64,000 bases of DNA from Elizabethkingia occulta (GTDB lineage: Bacteria; Bacteroidota; Bacteroidia; Flavobacteriales; Weeksellaceae). Location of the stretch: NCBI RefSeq assembly GCF_002023715.1, contig NZ_MAHX01000007.1, positions 62,001 through 126,000 on the forward strand, given 5' to 3'. The notes under the pieces are model-generated. The model saw nothing but the letters and a program-made list of their open reading frames with translations, did no database searches and was not told the DNA's origin. The first letter of the stretch is position 1. The number at the start of each line of letters is the position of its first letter. Both the position numbers and the translations under genes were made by a program. Below are positions 16,715-25,811 of the stretch, one piece after another.

Positions 16715-18808
16715 ATGAGAAAATTATTTTTTTTCATAGCCTGTGTTGTATGTATCAGCATAAGTAAGGCCAATGAAATAGATCTTATTAAACACCGGAT
16801 TGCTGAATGGCACTGGGAAAAAGGATTGGATAAAGCTGCAACAGTACGAAATGCACAAAAATGGCAGCAAACACTACAAGATAATCAACAATGGAAAGAT
16901 GTAGATTATGTAGATCCATCTCCAAGTGTGTGGAAGGGCATAGACCATCTGAAGCGCATTCATGAAATGACGGTTGCTTATACTGCACCGTGGAGCAGTC
17001 TGAAGAATAATCCGGAAGTTTTCAAAGCCATTGAAAATGCTCTTGTCTACTGGAACAGGAGTAAGCCTAAAAATAAAAATTGGTGGTGGAACGAAATAGA
17101 AGCACCCAGGGTATTGGGCGTTATCCTTATTATGCTTAGTGAGAAGGATAACCAAAATAGGCTTTCCAGTGAGCTGTTTGCAAATCTGGTAAAGCAAATG
17201 GAATATAAACGCTATAAAGGTGATACAGGAGTAAATATGGCGGATTATGATACGCATATTTTCTACAGTGGATTAATCAATAATGATGAATCTCAAATCC
17301 AAAGCGGACTGAATAATATATTCTCTATTAGTAAACCAACGGTAAAGGAAGGAATTCAGTTTGATAATTCCTATGCACAGCACGATATCATGCTGCATAT
17401 CTTTGGTTATGGAACCGAATATCTGAAAGTAGAAACCTATATCGGCGCCATGGTAGCCGATACAAAGTTTGCCATGAAAGGTGAGCACTTACGAGTATTC
17501 ACTGATTTTATTACTAAAACTTTAATTCCACAGATTCGTGGTCGTTATACCAATTCAACATCCTTTGGCAGACAGATCTCACGGGAAAGCTTTACTGATC
17601 TGGAGTGGCTGGTTCCTTATCTGGAGAGTCTTATCCTGATGGATAAAGCCAATACTCAGATTTATAAAGACACTATATTACGTCTTGAAGGTAAGAAGAA
17701 ACCGAATTATCATATTGCAGAATTTCAGAAACATTACTGGAATACCGATTTTTCGTTTTATCAGGATAAAAACTATCAGTTCTCAGTTCGGATGTCTTCT
17801 AAATTTACAGAGCAGGCAGAGACCAATCTAAATGGAGAAAACAAACTTGGAGGTTACCGTTCTATAGGCTCTTATTCAATATTACAGGACGGGACAGAAT
17901 ATTTCAACATATACCCAGTATGGGACTGGAAAAAAATTCCGGGAACAACCACTTTGGATCAATTACCGATTCCGGATACCTATTGCCTTACTCCCGGAGT
18001 TTCTGGTTTTGCAGGTGGGGTAAGTAACGGTAAGATAGGTGCATCTGCATTTATGCAAAATCAGTTTGGTGTGAGAGCTGAAAAATCATGGTTTATGTTT
18101 GAAGGTGCAGTTATTTGTCTGGGCAATAATATTTCAGCTGAAAGAGAAGGGGAAGTCTTCACAACTGTGGAGCAAAGTTTTTTTAAAGATCGACTGGCTT
18201 ATCAGAATAATGAAGAAACTAAAAAAGTTGCAGCCGGACAGTTGATAAATAATGTTGGGGAGCAGGTACTTATTCATAATAATACAGCTTATCTTTTTCC
18301 ACAAAAGACAAATCTGAATGTCAGTACACAGGTTCAGAATGGCCGCTGGAAAGATATTAACGATGTAGGAAGTAATGAAGAACATAAAAATGCAGTATTT
18401 AAGGTGTGGATCAATCATGGAGAGAAAGCTGATAAAGCAGCTTACCAATACCTTATTATGCCCGGGATAAACAAACCTGCAAAAGCAAGAAAACTGGCAG
18501 ATAATTTTGTGATACTTAATCAGACAAATGTACAGGCTGTGTATAGTAAATCTGCTAATAAGCTAATGTTGGTTTTCTTCAGACCTTCGGAAACGGAGAT
18601 CGAAGGAATAAAGATAAAAGCAGATCAGGCATGTGTTATACTAATCGAAAATCCCGGATCCGAAAATCCGGAGTTATATGTAGCAGATCCTTCCCGGAAA
18701 GCAAAAGAAGTAAATATAGAATTAGGGACAGAAAAAATTAATATTCAGCTTCCTGTTACTTTAGATTATGCAGCTTCATCCGTTCACTATAAAAAAACTA
18801 ATCCATAA
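16715..18808 (+). CDS. Polysaccharide lyase family 8, chondroitin AC lyase-type (copy 1)
   Basis: A secreted 697-residue lyase. A signal peptide ends near SKAN (residue 20). The N-terminal alpha/alpha toroid carries the PL8 active site: WWWNEIEAPR, Asn174 (TGVN), His223 in NSYAQH, Tyr232 in GYG, and Arg286 in FGRQ. These lie within two residues of the catalytic set of Pedobacter heparinus chondroitin AC lyase (Asn175, His225, Tyr234, Arg288), and the overall length is the same, so chondroitin sulfate or hyaluronan is the likely substrate. C-terminal beta-sandwich domains follow. The next gene, 12 bases on, is a paralogue. No SusC/SusD genes are adjacent. Substrate is inferred, not read. Confidence 0.88.
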   Translation: MRKLFFFIACVVCISISKANEIDLIKHRIAEWHWEKGLDKAATVRNAQKWQQTLQDNQQWKDVDYVDPSPSVWKGIDHLKRIHEMTVAYTAPWSSLKNNPEVFKAIENALVYWNRSKPKNKNWWWNEIEAPRVLGVILIMLSEKDNQNRLSSELFANLVKQMEYKRYKGDTGVNMADYDTHIFYSGLINNDESQIQSGLNNIFSISKPTVKEGIQFDNSYAQHDIMLHIFGYGTEYLKVETYIGAMVADTKFAMKGEHLRVFTDFITKTLIPQIRGRYTNSTSFGRQISRESFTDLEWLVPYLESLILMDKANTQIYKDTILRLEGKKKPNYHIAEFQKHYWNTDFSFYQDKNYQFSVRMSSKFTEQAETNLNGENKLGGYRSIGSYSILQDGTEYFNIYPVWDWKKIPGTTTLDQLPIPDTYCLTPGVSGFAGGVSNGKIGASAFMQNQFGVRAEKSWFMFEGAVICLGNNISAEREGEVFTTVEQSFFKDRLAYQNNEETKKVAAGQLINNVGEQVLIHNNTAYLFPQKTNLNVSTQVQNGRWKDINDVGSNEEHKNAVFKVWINHGEKADKAAYQYLIMPGINKPAKARKLADNFVILNQTNVQAVYSKSANKLMLVFFRPSETEIEGIKIKADQACVILIENPGSENPELYVADPSRKAKEVNIELGTEKINIQLPVTLDYAASSVHYKKTNP

Positions 18809-18820
18809 TTATAAATCAAC

Positions 18821-20905
18821 ATGAAAAAACTCTTACTAATACTATGCTGCTTTGTTTTTGTGGGATTTTGTAAAGCTGACGAGATAGAGGTAATAAAACA
18901 AAGAATTGCGGAATGGAACTGGTCTAATGATATCAACCGAACCGAGATAATCCGGGATGCACAGAAATGGACGCAGACATTACAGGCGGATCAACAATGG
19001 CAGGATGTAGACTATAAAAATCCTACACGTGCTATCTGGACAGCATTTCAGCACCTGAAAAGAGTAAAGGAAATGACCATTGCATATACAGCTCCCTGGA
19101 GTTCATTGAGAAATGATGAGAAAACTTTTGAAGCTATTCAAAATGGATTGTTATTCTGGAATAAAGCCAAAATGAAAAATATTAACTGGTGGTGGAATGA
19201 GATAGAAGCTCCAAGAACCATTGGTGTAATATTGATTATGCTGGAACGAAATAATGGAAAACAATTGCCTGGTGAACTTTTCAGTAGTTTGGTAAAACAG
19301 ATGGATTATAAACGAACGAACGGTGTCACTGGTGTTAACCTTGCCGATTTTGATACCCATATTTTTTATAGTGGTTTGTTGAATCAGAATGAAGAAGAGA
19401 TTCGGAAAGGCTTGGAAAATATTTTTTCTATCAATAAAGCAACAATAAAAGAAGGAGTACAGTTTGATAACTCGTATGCTCAACACGAAATTATGCTGCA
19501 TATTTTTGGTTACGGAACAGAATACCTGAAAGTGGAAACTTACATCGGTGCTATGGTGGCTGATACCAAATTTGCGATGAAAGGCGAACAACTGAGAACT
19601 TTCACCAACTTTATTGCGAGAACATTGATTCCGCAAATCAGAGGGCGTTATACGAATTGGACATCATTCGGACGACAGATTGCCCGCGAAGATTTTACAG
19701 ATATGAAATGGCTGGCTCCTTATTTTGAAAAGCTAATCTTAATGGATAAGATGAATACAAGTATTTATCAGGATGCAATTGAGAGAATTAATCAAAAGAA
19801 AAAACCAAATTTCCATATCGCAGAACTTCAAAAGCACTATTGGAATACCGATTTTACCTTTTATCAGAATCCTGTTTATCAGTTTTCTGTAAGAATGTCG
19901 TCTAAATATACACAGCAAGCGGAAACCGATCTGAATGGTGAAAACAAAAAAGGTGGAAACCGCTCTATTGGTTCTTATGCATTATTGCAGGATGGTACAG
20001 AGTACTACAATATTTATCCGGTATGGGACTGGAGAAAAATCCCGGGAACGACTACGCTGGAAAATTATCCTTTACCGGATACTAAATATTTAACTCCGGG
20101 AAAATCTGTATTTGCAGGTGGGGTAAGTGATGGTAAAACCGGAGTGTCAGCATTTTTGCAAGATCAGTTTGAAGTAAAAGCCCAAAAATCGTGGTTTATG
20201 TTTGGAAAAGAAATTGTTTGTGTCGGTAATCAGATTTTCACGGATAAAGATGATGAGGTACTAACAACAGTAGAACAGAATTTCTTTAAAGATAAAGTTA
20301 CTTATCGGAACTGTGTTGATAAATATGAAGTAAAAGAAGGACAGTTGGTAAATAGCAATGATCAGCAGATCCTTTTACATCGGAATACAGCTTACATATT
20401 TCCGGAGAAAACTAATCTGACTATTTCTTCCCAGATACAGAAAGGAACATGGAAAGAACTGACAGAACTGGGAAGTACGGAAGAAAAGCAATCAGCCGTA
20501 TTCAAATTATGGATTAATCATGGCAAAAAAGTGAATAATGGCAGTTATCAGTATTTTATTGTACCTGGCATCCGTAATGTGAACAGAGCGAAGAAAATTA
20601 CTGCTGATTTTACCATATGGAATCAGAAAGATGTACATGCAGTGTATCAGAAATCTTCTAAAAAGCTAATGTTGGTCTTCTTCAGACCGGGAGAGATCGA
20701 ACTGATGGGACAGATGATTAAGGCGGACCGTGCCTGTACATTACTAATCGAAAATTTGGAAGCACAAAATCCTGAAGTTTTCGTTTCCGACCCTTCAAGA
20801 AAAGAAAAAGAAGTAAATTTGGGGATCGGAAAAGAGAATATTCATATTAATCTGCCTACCGACAGAGCTTTTGCGGGCTCTTCGGTACACTATAAAAATA
20901 AATAA
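18821..20905 (+). CDS. Polysaccharide lyase family 8, chondroitin AC lyase-type (copy 2)
   Basis: A second PL8 lyase of 694 residues, colinear with copy 1 along its full length and with the same catalytic residues (Asn173, His222, Tyr231, Arg285). The signal peptide ends near CKAD. The pair arose by tandem duplication; divergence is spread across the protein rather than confined to loops, so the duplication is not recent. It lies 12 bases after copy 1 and 5 bases before ung, so all three are probably one transcript. One copy may prefer differently sulfated chondroitin or hyaluronan; the sequence does not tell which. Confidence 0.88.
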   Translation: MKKLLLILCCFVFVGFCKADEIEVIKQRIAEWNWSNDINRTEIIRDAQKWTQTLQADQQWQDVDYKNPTRAIWTAFQHLKRVKEMTIAYTAPWSSLRNDEKTFEAIQNGLLFWNKAKMKNINWWWNEIEAPRTIGVILIMLERNNGKQLPGELFSSLVKQMDYKRTNGVTGVNLADFDTHIFYSGLLNQNEEEIRKGLENIFSINKATIKEGVQFDNSYAQHEIMLHIFGYGTEYLKVETYIGAMVADTKFAMKGEQLRTFTNFIARTLIPQIRGRYTNWTSFGRQIAREDFTDMKWLAPYFEKLILMDKMNTSIYQDAIERINQKKKPNFHIAELQKHYWNTDFTFYQNPVYQFSVRMSSKYTQQAETDLNGENKKGGNRSIGSYALLQDGTEYYNIYPVWDWRKIPGTTTLENYPLPDTKYLTPGKSVFAGGVSDGKTGVSAFLQDQFEVKAQKSWFMFGKEIVCVGNQIFTDKDDEVLTTVEQNFFKDKVTYRNCVDKYEVKEGQLVNSNDQQILLHRNTAYIFPEKTNLTISSQIQKGTWKELTELGSTEEKQSAVFKLWINHGKKVNNGSYQYFIVPGIRNVNRAKKITADFTIWNQKDVHAVYQKSSKKLMLVFFRPGEIELMGQMIKADRACTLLIENLEAQNPEVFVSDPSRKEKEVNLGIGKENIHINLPTDRAFAGSSVHYKNK

Positions 20906-20910
20906 GAAAA

Positions 20911-21555
20911 ATGATGTGGTCTGAGGTTTTAGCTCCTATTAAAAGTTCTGAATACTTTGAAACCTTATGGAAGAAGGTTAACGAACAGTATAAAACACAA
21001 AAATGCTTTCCGCCGAAGAATCAGATCTTCAGGGCGCTGGAGCTTACTCCGTTCGATGATGTAGAAGTGGTAATTATAGGGCAGGATCCTTATCATAACG
21101 ATGGTCAGGCGAATGGTCTGTGCTTTTCCGTATCCGAAAGTGTAACTGCACCTCCTTCTCTAAAAAATATATTTACAGAGCTGAAAGATGATCTTGGCAT
21201 TACCAGAAGCAAAAAGGAACTGGATGACTGGGGACAACAAGGGGTTTTACTTCTTAATGCAACACTTACTGTACAAGCACATCAACCTAATTCACATAAA
21301 GACTTGGGATGGGAGAAATTCACAGACTATGTGATTCGTCAGATTTCTGAGAAAAAAGAAAATGTAGTTTTTGTACTTTGGGGAGCTTTTGCACAGAAAA
21401 AAGCTGCGCTGATAGATACTTCAAAACATCATATTCTGGCATCGGCACATCCTTCGCCTTTTTCAGTATACAGAGGTTTTTATGGAAGCAAGCCTTTTTC
21501 TAAAATCAATGAATATCTGGAAACAAAAGGAAAGAAACCTATTGTTTGGGGATAG
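20911..21555 (+). CDS. ung: Uracil-DNA glycosylase
   Basis: A 214-residue family 1 UNG. The catalytic water-activating motif GQDPYH, the uracil-binding LLLNATLTV, and the C-terminal HPSPFSVYRGF are all present. It excises uracil from DNA as the first step of base excision repair. The ATG at 20911 is 5 bases after the second PL8 gene; a second ATG follows one codon later. Placement at the end of a lyase transcript is unexpected for a housekeeping repair gene. A strong terminator follows. Confidence 0.95.
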   Translation: MMWSEVLAPIKSSEYFETLWKKVNEQYKTQKCFPPKNQIFRALELTPFDDVEVVIIGQDPYHNDGQANGLCFSVSESVTAPPSLKNIFTELKDDLGITRSKKELDDWGQQGVLLLNATLTVQAHQPNSHKDLGWEKFTDYVIRQISEKKENVVFVLWGAFAQKKAALIDTSKHHILASAHPSPFSVYRGFYGSKPFSKINEYLETKGKKPIVWG

Positions 21556-21587
21556 TAATCAGTAATTTTCTGAACTTAATATATAAA

Positions 21588-21614
21588 CCTCATAGATTTC
21601 TAAGATCTATGAGG
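21588..21614 (+). terminator. Intrinsic terminator after ung
   Basis: Perfect 10-bp stem CCTCATAGAT (21588-21597) / ATCTATGAGG (21605-21614), seven-base loop, then CTTTTTAT. Confidence 0.88.
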
Positions 21615-21654
21615 CTTTTTATATTGGCATACCATAATATATTTGGAAAACAAA

Positions 21655-21801
21655 TTATGGTTTTATTCTTACGATTTTGTTTTCACGAATAACTACAATT
21701 TCGCTGTTCTTTTCTCTTTTGAATTTAAGCATCCTTTCGTATGCTTTTTCAAGTCCCTGTAGTATTTTAGTTTTTCTTTCGTTTTTAGCTTCTTTTGTCA
21801 T
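21655..21801 (-). CDS. 48-residue basic protein downstream of zeta toxin (candidate partner)
   Basis: A 48-residue ORF with an ATG at 21801, overlapping the last 17 bases of the zeta-toxin gene in another frame. The sequence is charged and helical in the first 32 residues (MTKEAKNERKTKILQGLEKAY), then ends in two short strands (SEIVVIREN, KIVRIKP). The overlap, tight size and strand suggest translational coupling to the toxin-like ATPase. In other zeta-type systems the antitoxin usually comes first, so this order is reversed. I know of no named family. It could be an antitoxin or a regulator of the pair. Confidence 0.65.
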   Translation of the reverse strand: MTKEAKNERKTKILQGLEKAYERMLKFKREKNSEIVVIRENKIVRIKP

Positions 21802-22372
21802 AATAAGTTTTTAAATTATTAAACTTTTCTAAATCATAAATGATAATATCTTCATCATAAGACTTTTCAGCAATTAAAATATGCTTTCCTTCTGAGTTGT
21901 CAAAAATTAGAATTTGATCAACAATTTCTAAATAAATATCAAACAAATTCTTAATTCCGTTCAGATATCTTCTTTCAATGACATCTTTAGGAATATTATG
22001 GCCACCTTCATTAACTCTTATCCTTACACGTTCCTTTGCTAGTTCTGAACTTTCAAGCCAAAAGAAAAGCAAGGTCGTATTATAATTGTTTTCTTTTGCA
22101 TACTCAATTTTTTGTTTGTAAGTTTTCGTTGCCAAGGTTGTTTCAAATGCAAAAGTTTCCTGATTTTTAAATAATTCATCAATCCTGTTAAGCATTATCC
22201 TCCCAGCTTCAAAAGCTACTTTTTCTGGTTGAAAAGGAGAAAGCCCTCTAGCAATTTCATCAGCATTTACAAACTCTTTACAGTCTAGTATTTCAGGTAA
22301 AATTGTAAAAGAAGCCGTTGTCTTTCCAGCTCCGTTACAACCAGCAATAATGTAAAGATTTTTTTCATTCAT
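21785..22372 (-). CDS. Zeta toxin-family P-loop kinase
   Basis: A 195-residue P-loop protein with Walker A GCNGAGKTT (residues about 11-19), FVNADEIARGLSPF (the conserved Asp and Arg of the substrate site) and FAFETTL. A later basic helix, KERVRIRVNEGGHNIP, fits the family's R-x-x-x-GGH lid. This is the pattern of zeta toxins and their bacterial chromosomal relatives, which phosphorylate UDP-N-acetylglucosamine or other small substrates. Not all such relatives are toxic. A 48-residue gene overlaps its 3' end. The upstream 116 bases to the heparinase-family gene are AT-rich with no other gene. Confidence 0.75.
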   Translation of the reverse strand: MNEKNLYIIAGCNGAGKTTASFTILPEILDCKEFVNADEIARGLSPFQPEKVAFEAGRIMLNRIDELFKNQETFAFETTLATKTYKQKIEYAKENNYNTTLLFFWLESSELAKERVRIRVNEGGHNIPKDVIERRYLNGIKNLFDIYLEIVDQILIFDNSEGKHILIAEKSYDEDIIIYDLEKFNNLKTYYDKRS

Positions 22373-22488
22373 TAATGCAAAATTAGCACAAAAAAGTATT
22401 ATTATAATACTTTTTAAGAAAGACTTTGGTTTTAGAAGAGATGAATTATTTTTTATATAACTTAATGATCCTTAGTTATAACGATGCT

Positions 22489-24363
22489 TTATTTCCACTC
22501 TTCCAAAGGTTGTACTTTCGCTTCGAAGCGTTTTTTCATTTTACCTTTCGGAATTAGTTGTACGGCAAATATGCTTTTGGTATTAGCAGGCAACTCGGCT
22601 TCAAATCCCACGAGTACAGTTCCCGGATTAGGGGCATCATAAGAATTTGTCGGAGCTGTGCTCCATGTTTTAAGTGTGACAGGAGTGGCAGAATTAATCT
22701 TTAAGAGTAATTTCTTATTGTCTTTTTTTAATAAAATTTCAGTTGGAGAAATAATTTCTGCATCAGCAGGAGTCAGCATTCTCCAGCGTACTATTGTAGA
22801 GGCACTTCCTGTCTGAACTTCGTCCTGAATAAGTGCATAATCCTGATCCTTGAGAGCAACACCTCGGACAACCTTAGAGACTTTGTTTTTGTACAGGTCA
22901 GAAAGATCTGAGGTTGCAAAGCTGAAGTTTTTATTATCTGTTTTTTTCAGAAATGTAGCTTTTCCTTTTGAATATTGTTGATCGTTGTCAAACGTAAGCA
23001 TGTTATGAGACAGACTGTTGTAACGGAAGACTGTCCAACGCTGTGCGTTCTGCCCATAACTCCAGAGATCAATGTTTTTAGATTCAAGGGATTCATACTC
23101 TTGTTGTCCAAAATCCATTGCCCATCTTACGCCATCGGAATCAAAGACAAAAGAACCTACATCCATATGTCCATGTTCAACACTTGGAGATCCCAGCTTG
23201 AACCCCAGAAATAAAGCCTTAGGATTTGTCCAGCTGCTGCGCATCATAGCTACAGGATTATCACCCTCTCCAGACCAGAATAATTTTTCCGGACGCTGAG
23301 GTGATAATTTTTGTATATCTTTCCCCCATATAGGAATCAGAGGAAGAAAACGATCAGAAGTAAGTTGTTTAGCTTTATCGGAATTTCTTATGTATTGAAG
23401 ATCGTTCCATACCAGTGACGGATTATTAAGATTTTTAGCGAACCAGAAAGTTGCGGAGCTCATTTCCGGAGACGACATGCTATCGGAATAATTAAAAGAT
23501 AGTCCGGATGTACCCATCAAATGCTGGAAATATTCTGCTGTAGCTGTAAAGCCAGGGGCATGTCCTAAGCCATAATCACTTTTGGTTAATTTTTTCAGCA
23601 CATCCAGAAATATAACATTGTAGGTTGTTCCGTAAGCCCAATAAGAATAACCTTCGGGATAAGTTCCGTTAGGTTCATATCTTTTCATAGGGACTTTGAT
23701 AGATTCTATTGCCCTTGAAATAATTTGAGAAGCCATTGCCGGATCATTTTCATATACAGCCATAGCACCTAAAGAAACTCCGGCATTGCAGACCTGATTC
23801 CAATTGTTTTGTACTTTTAACCAACTGTTATATTTTTTATCCAGTGAAGGCTTTAATCCTTTTTCAATAATTGCAGTTCTGATTTTCTCACGCGAGGTGT
23901 CCGATAATTTATCATACAGCCAATCGTAGCCTATAGATACAGCGAGTGTCATTTCTGCTACATCCAGAAAATGAATAGGATTCCAATCTGTAAACGATGA
24001 CAATTGTAACAACTCTTTTTCAGCAGCATCAAAATATTTTTGTTCTTTAGTTGTACGGTATAAATAAGAAAGAACAAAAACCCTTCTCAATGCTTCTCTG
24101 GAAATATGTAACAGTCTTTTTCCTATTTTTTTGTGCTCCAGAAGGGGAAGATTTATTATTGAATTTCCGGATTTTTTCAGGGCAAAATCTACCTTTTTTA
24201 AATCGGAATTGTGAGTAATAGCGTTGATTAATGTTTTTTCTTCATCCTTTTGCATAAATAACCGTGGATGAGAAACAGAAGCAATTGCGTCAAAGCTTTG
24301 TTGTGCATTTACACAGCTAAAAGACATTAACAATGTAAATACAATAGGAGTAATATATTTCAT
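22489..24363 (-). CDS. Heparinase II/III-family polysaccharide lyase
   Basis: A secreted 624-residue lyase with a signal peptide (cut after NAQ, about 21). Then comes an alpha/alpha toroid domain (about 30-370), with HPRLFM at the start, NWNQVCNAG and the active-site-like YPEGYSYWAYGT. The C-terminal beta-sheet domain opens with VEHGHMDVGSFVFDSDGVRWAMDFG; the His in HGHMD matches the zinc/catalytic region of heparinase II-type enzymes. Length and order agree with the heparinase II/III superfamily (PL12/15/17/21 clan). Substrate is uncertain: heparan/heparin, dermatan and alginate are all cleaved by members. A perfect GAAAACGTTTTC palindrome lies 69 bases upstream. Confidence 0.8.
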   Translation of the reverse strand: MKYITPIVFTLLMSFSCVNAQQSFDAIASVSHPRLFMQKDEEKTLINAITHNSDLKKVDFALKKSGNSIINLPLLEHKKIGKRLLHISREALRRVFVLSYLYRTTKEQKYFDAAEKELLQLSSFTDWNPIHFLDVAEMTLAVSIGYDWLYDKLSDTSREKIRTAIIEKGLKPSLDKKYNSWLKVQNNWNQVCNAGVSLGAMAVYENDPAMASQIISRAIESIKVPMKRYEPNGTYPEGYSYWAYGTTYNVIFLDVLKKLTKSDYGLGHAPGFTATAEYFQHLMGTSGLSFNYSDSMSSPEMSSATFWFAKNLNNPSLVWNDLQYIRNSDKAKQLTSDRFLPLIPIWGKDIQKLSPQRPEKLFWSGEGDNPVAMMRSSWTNPKALFLGFKLGSPSVEHGHMDVGSFVFDSDGVRWAMDFGQQEYESLESKNIDLWSYGQNAQRWTVFRYNSLSHNMLTFDNDQQYSKGKATFLKKTDNKNFSFATSDLSDLYKNKVSKVVRGVALKDQDYALIQDEVQTGSASTIVRWRMLTPADAEIISPTEILLKKDNKKLLLKINSATPVTLKTWSTAPTNSYDAPNPGTVLVGFEAELPANTKSIFAVQLIPKGKMKKRFEAKVQPLEEWK

Positions 24364-24431
24364 GATTAATTAGTTTAAAGTAAAAATAATTAAAAAGAAA
24401 CTTGATACTCGTTTTTAATGAAAACTATAGC

Positions 24432-24443
24432 GAAAACGTTTTC
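24432..24443. promoter_or_regulatory. LacI-type palindrome upstream of the lyase
   Basis: GAAAACGTTTTC, a perfect 12-bp palindrome with the central CG typical of LacI-family operators, between the DinB gene and the lyase and 69-80 bases before the lyase start. It may control the lyase by sugar availability. No LacI regulator is in the window. Confidence 0.45.
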
Positions 24444-24455
24444 ATTGATAAGTAT

Positions 24456-25010
24456 TTACATTATAATTTCGCTGGTAGCTTTTATCGCTTGCTGAAGATG
24501 TCTTTCGTTGTGGTAAATAAAAAAGCGAAAAGTATCACCCAGTTTTAATTTTAAATGTTTGTAGATACTGATAGAAACCTTCGTTTTGTTTAAGCTTACT
24601 GCTTTTGATTCCTCCAACAACATTAATGTTTGATGAAGTTGCTTAAGAAAAGTATCCAGAATAAAGCTATCCAGTTTACTGCCCAATGGATTCATATTTT
24701 TAGGAGATTTCATTTTATTAAGCTTCTCCTTGGGCTTTATAAGGTTGGTGAAATAGTTACCTAATATTCCGCTTTTGAACGTGTTTTCAGAAAGATAAGA
24801 AGAGTTTTTTATTCTATTTTCAATTTCCGGTAAATAGAAATTTCCATAGCGGTTAAGATGTTCAATACACTCCAAGGCACTCCAACTTTCAGCAGAAGTT
24901 TTCTGATTTAGCTTCATTTCTGCTTTCGATTTCAGTTTTTCTATAATCTGTATATGCGATTGTACGAGTGTGGTTAATTCATTGTAAAACTGATCAAACT
25001 GAATTTTCAT
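24456..25010 (-). CDS. DinB-family protein
   Basis: A 184-residue four-helix-bundle protein of the DinB/YfiT metal-dependent superfamily. The signatures are WSALECIEHLNRYG, with a His metal ligand, and IYHNERHLQQA near the C-terminus, with two more His. Such proteins often act as thiol (for example bacillithiol) transferases, but many have no known role. A stand-alone gene; the 256 bases upstream to the Crp/Fnr gene contain no ORF and no clear site. Confidence 0.85.
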   Translation of the reverse strand: MKIQFDQFYNELTTLVQSHIQIIEKLKSKAEMKLNQKTSAESWSALECIEHLNRYGNFYLPEIENRIKNSSYLSENTFKSGILGNYFTNLIKPKEKLNKMKSPKNMNPLGSKLDSFILDTFLKQLHQTLMLLEESKAVSLNKTKVSISIYKHLKLKLGDTFRFFIYHNERHLQQAIKATSEIIM

Positions 25011-25266
25011 TTCTTATTTTTTTAATACGATTTTAGATTAACCCAAAGCCACAAAATAAACATACTATTAAGGCACAAAGATTTTATCTTACGATAAAAA
25101 TTATGATTTTCCCTTCGTGTCTTTAAAAAAGGATTAATATTCTAAACTAAATTGTGCCATTGTTTTAATTGATATAATGGCAGTATATAGAAAAGAATAG
25201 TCCTACATGGGCTTTGATACTTTTAGCAAAATTCAGCAATTGGTTCTTTTAAACCCTTGATTGAGA

Positions 25267-25803
25267 TCAAGATTTTTTAATGCGGGAGAGCGTCTCCGGA
25301 GTCATACGCAAGTAATTGGCAATATGCTTATTCGGAATCTGTTGGAAAACCTGAGGACTTCTTTTTAGCAGGCGATAGTAGCGCTCGCGTGGTGATTGGG
25401 TGAGAAGATCTATTTCTCTTTCGAACTGCTGCAGATTTAAATCTTCCAGAATACTATTCCATAGTTGAAGGTGTTGCGGATCTTTATTCATTATTTGCAT
25501 AAAAGAGCCTTTGGAAGCAACAAGGATTGTAGTTTTTTTTAGAGCCTGAATATAGAGTGGTGAAGGTTTATTGCTTAAAAAAGAATCGAGGGAAACAATA
25601 ATATTTCCAGAATAACCAAAACGAATATTGCGTTCTTCAGCATCGTCGGAGATAAAGATTCTTACGCTGCCTTCCCGTATGAAATAAATATTGGTGTCGG
25701 TGCTGCCTGACTCTTTCAGGTACTCATTTCTATTTAGAATAATAGCCTTCTCAAACAGATTTTCATCTTTGAGAAGGCTATTAATATCTGGTCGGGATGA
25801 CAT
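25267..25803 (-). CDS. Crp/Fnr family transcriptional regulator
   Basis: A 178-residue protein with a cNMP-binding-like barrel (about 18-115, with TNIYFIREGSVRIFI) and a C-terminal winged helix ending NKHIANYLRMTPETLSRIKKS. No Cys cluster. It is a distant relative of the other two Crp/Fnr proteins here (10566 and 60665). The first codon is 8 bases after the stop of a lipoprotein gene on the same strand, so the three-gene set DUF456-lipoprotein-Crp/Fnr is likely one transcript. The effector is unknown. Confidence 0.85.
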   Translation of the reverse strand: MSSRPDINSLLKDENLFEKAIILNRNEYLKESGSTDTNIYFIREGSVRIFISDDAEERNIRFGYSGNIIVSLDSFLSNKPSPLYIQALKKTTILVASKGSFMQIMNKDPQHLQLWNSILEDLNLQQFEREIDLLTQSPRERYYRLLKRSPQVFQQIPNKHIANYLRMTPETLSRIKKS

Positions 25804-25811
25804 TTATATTG

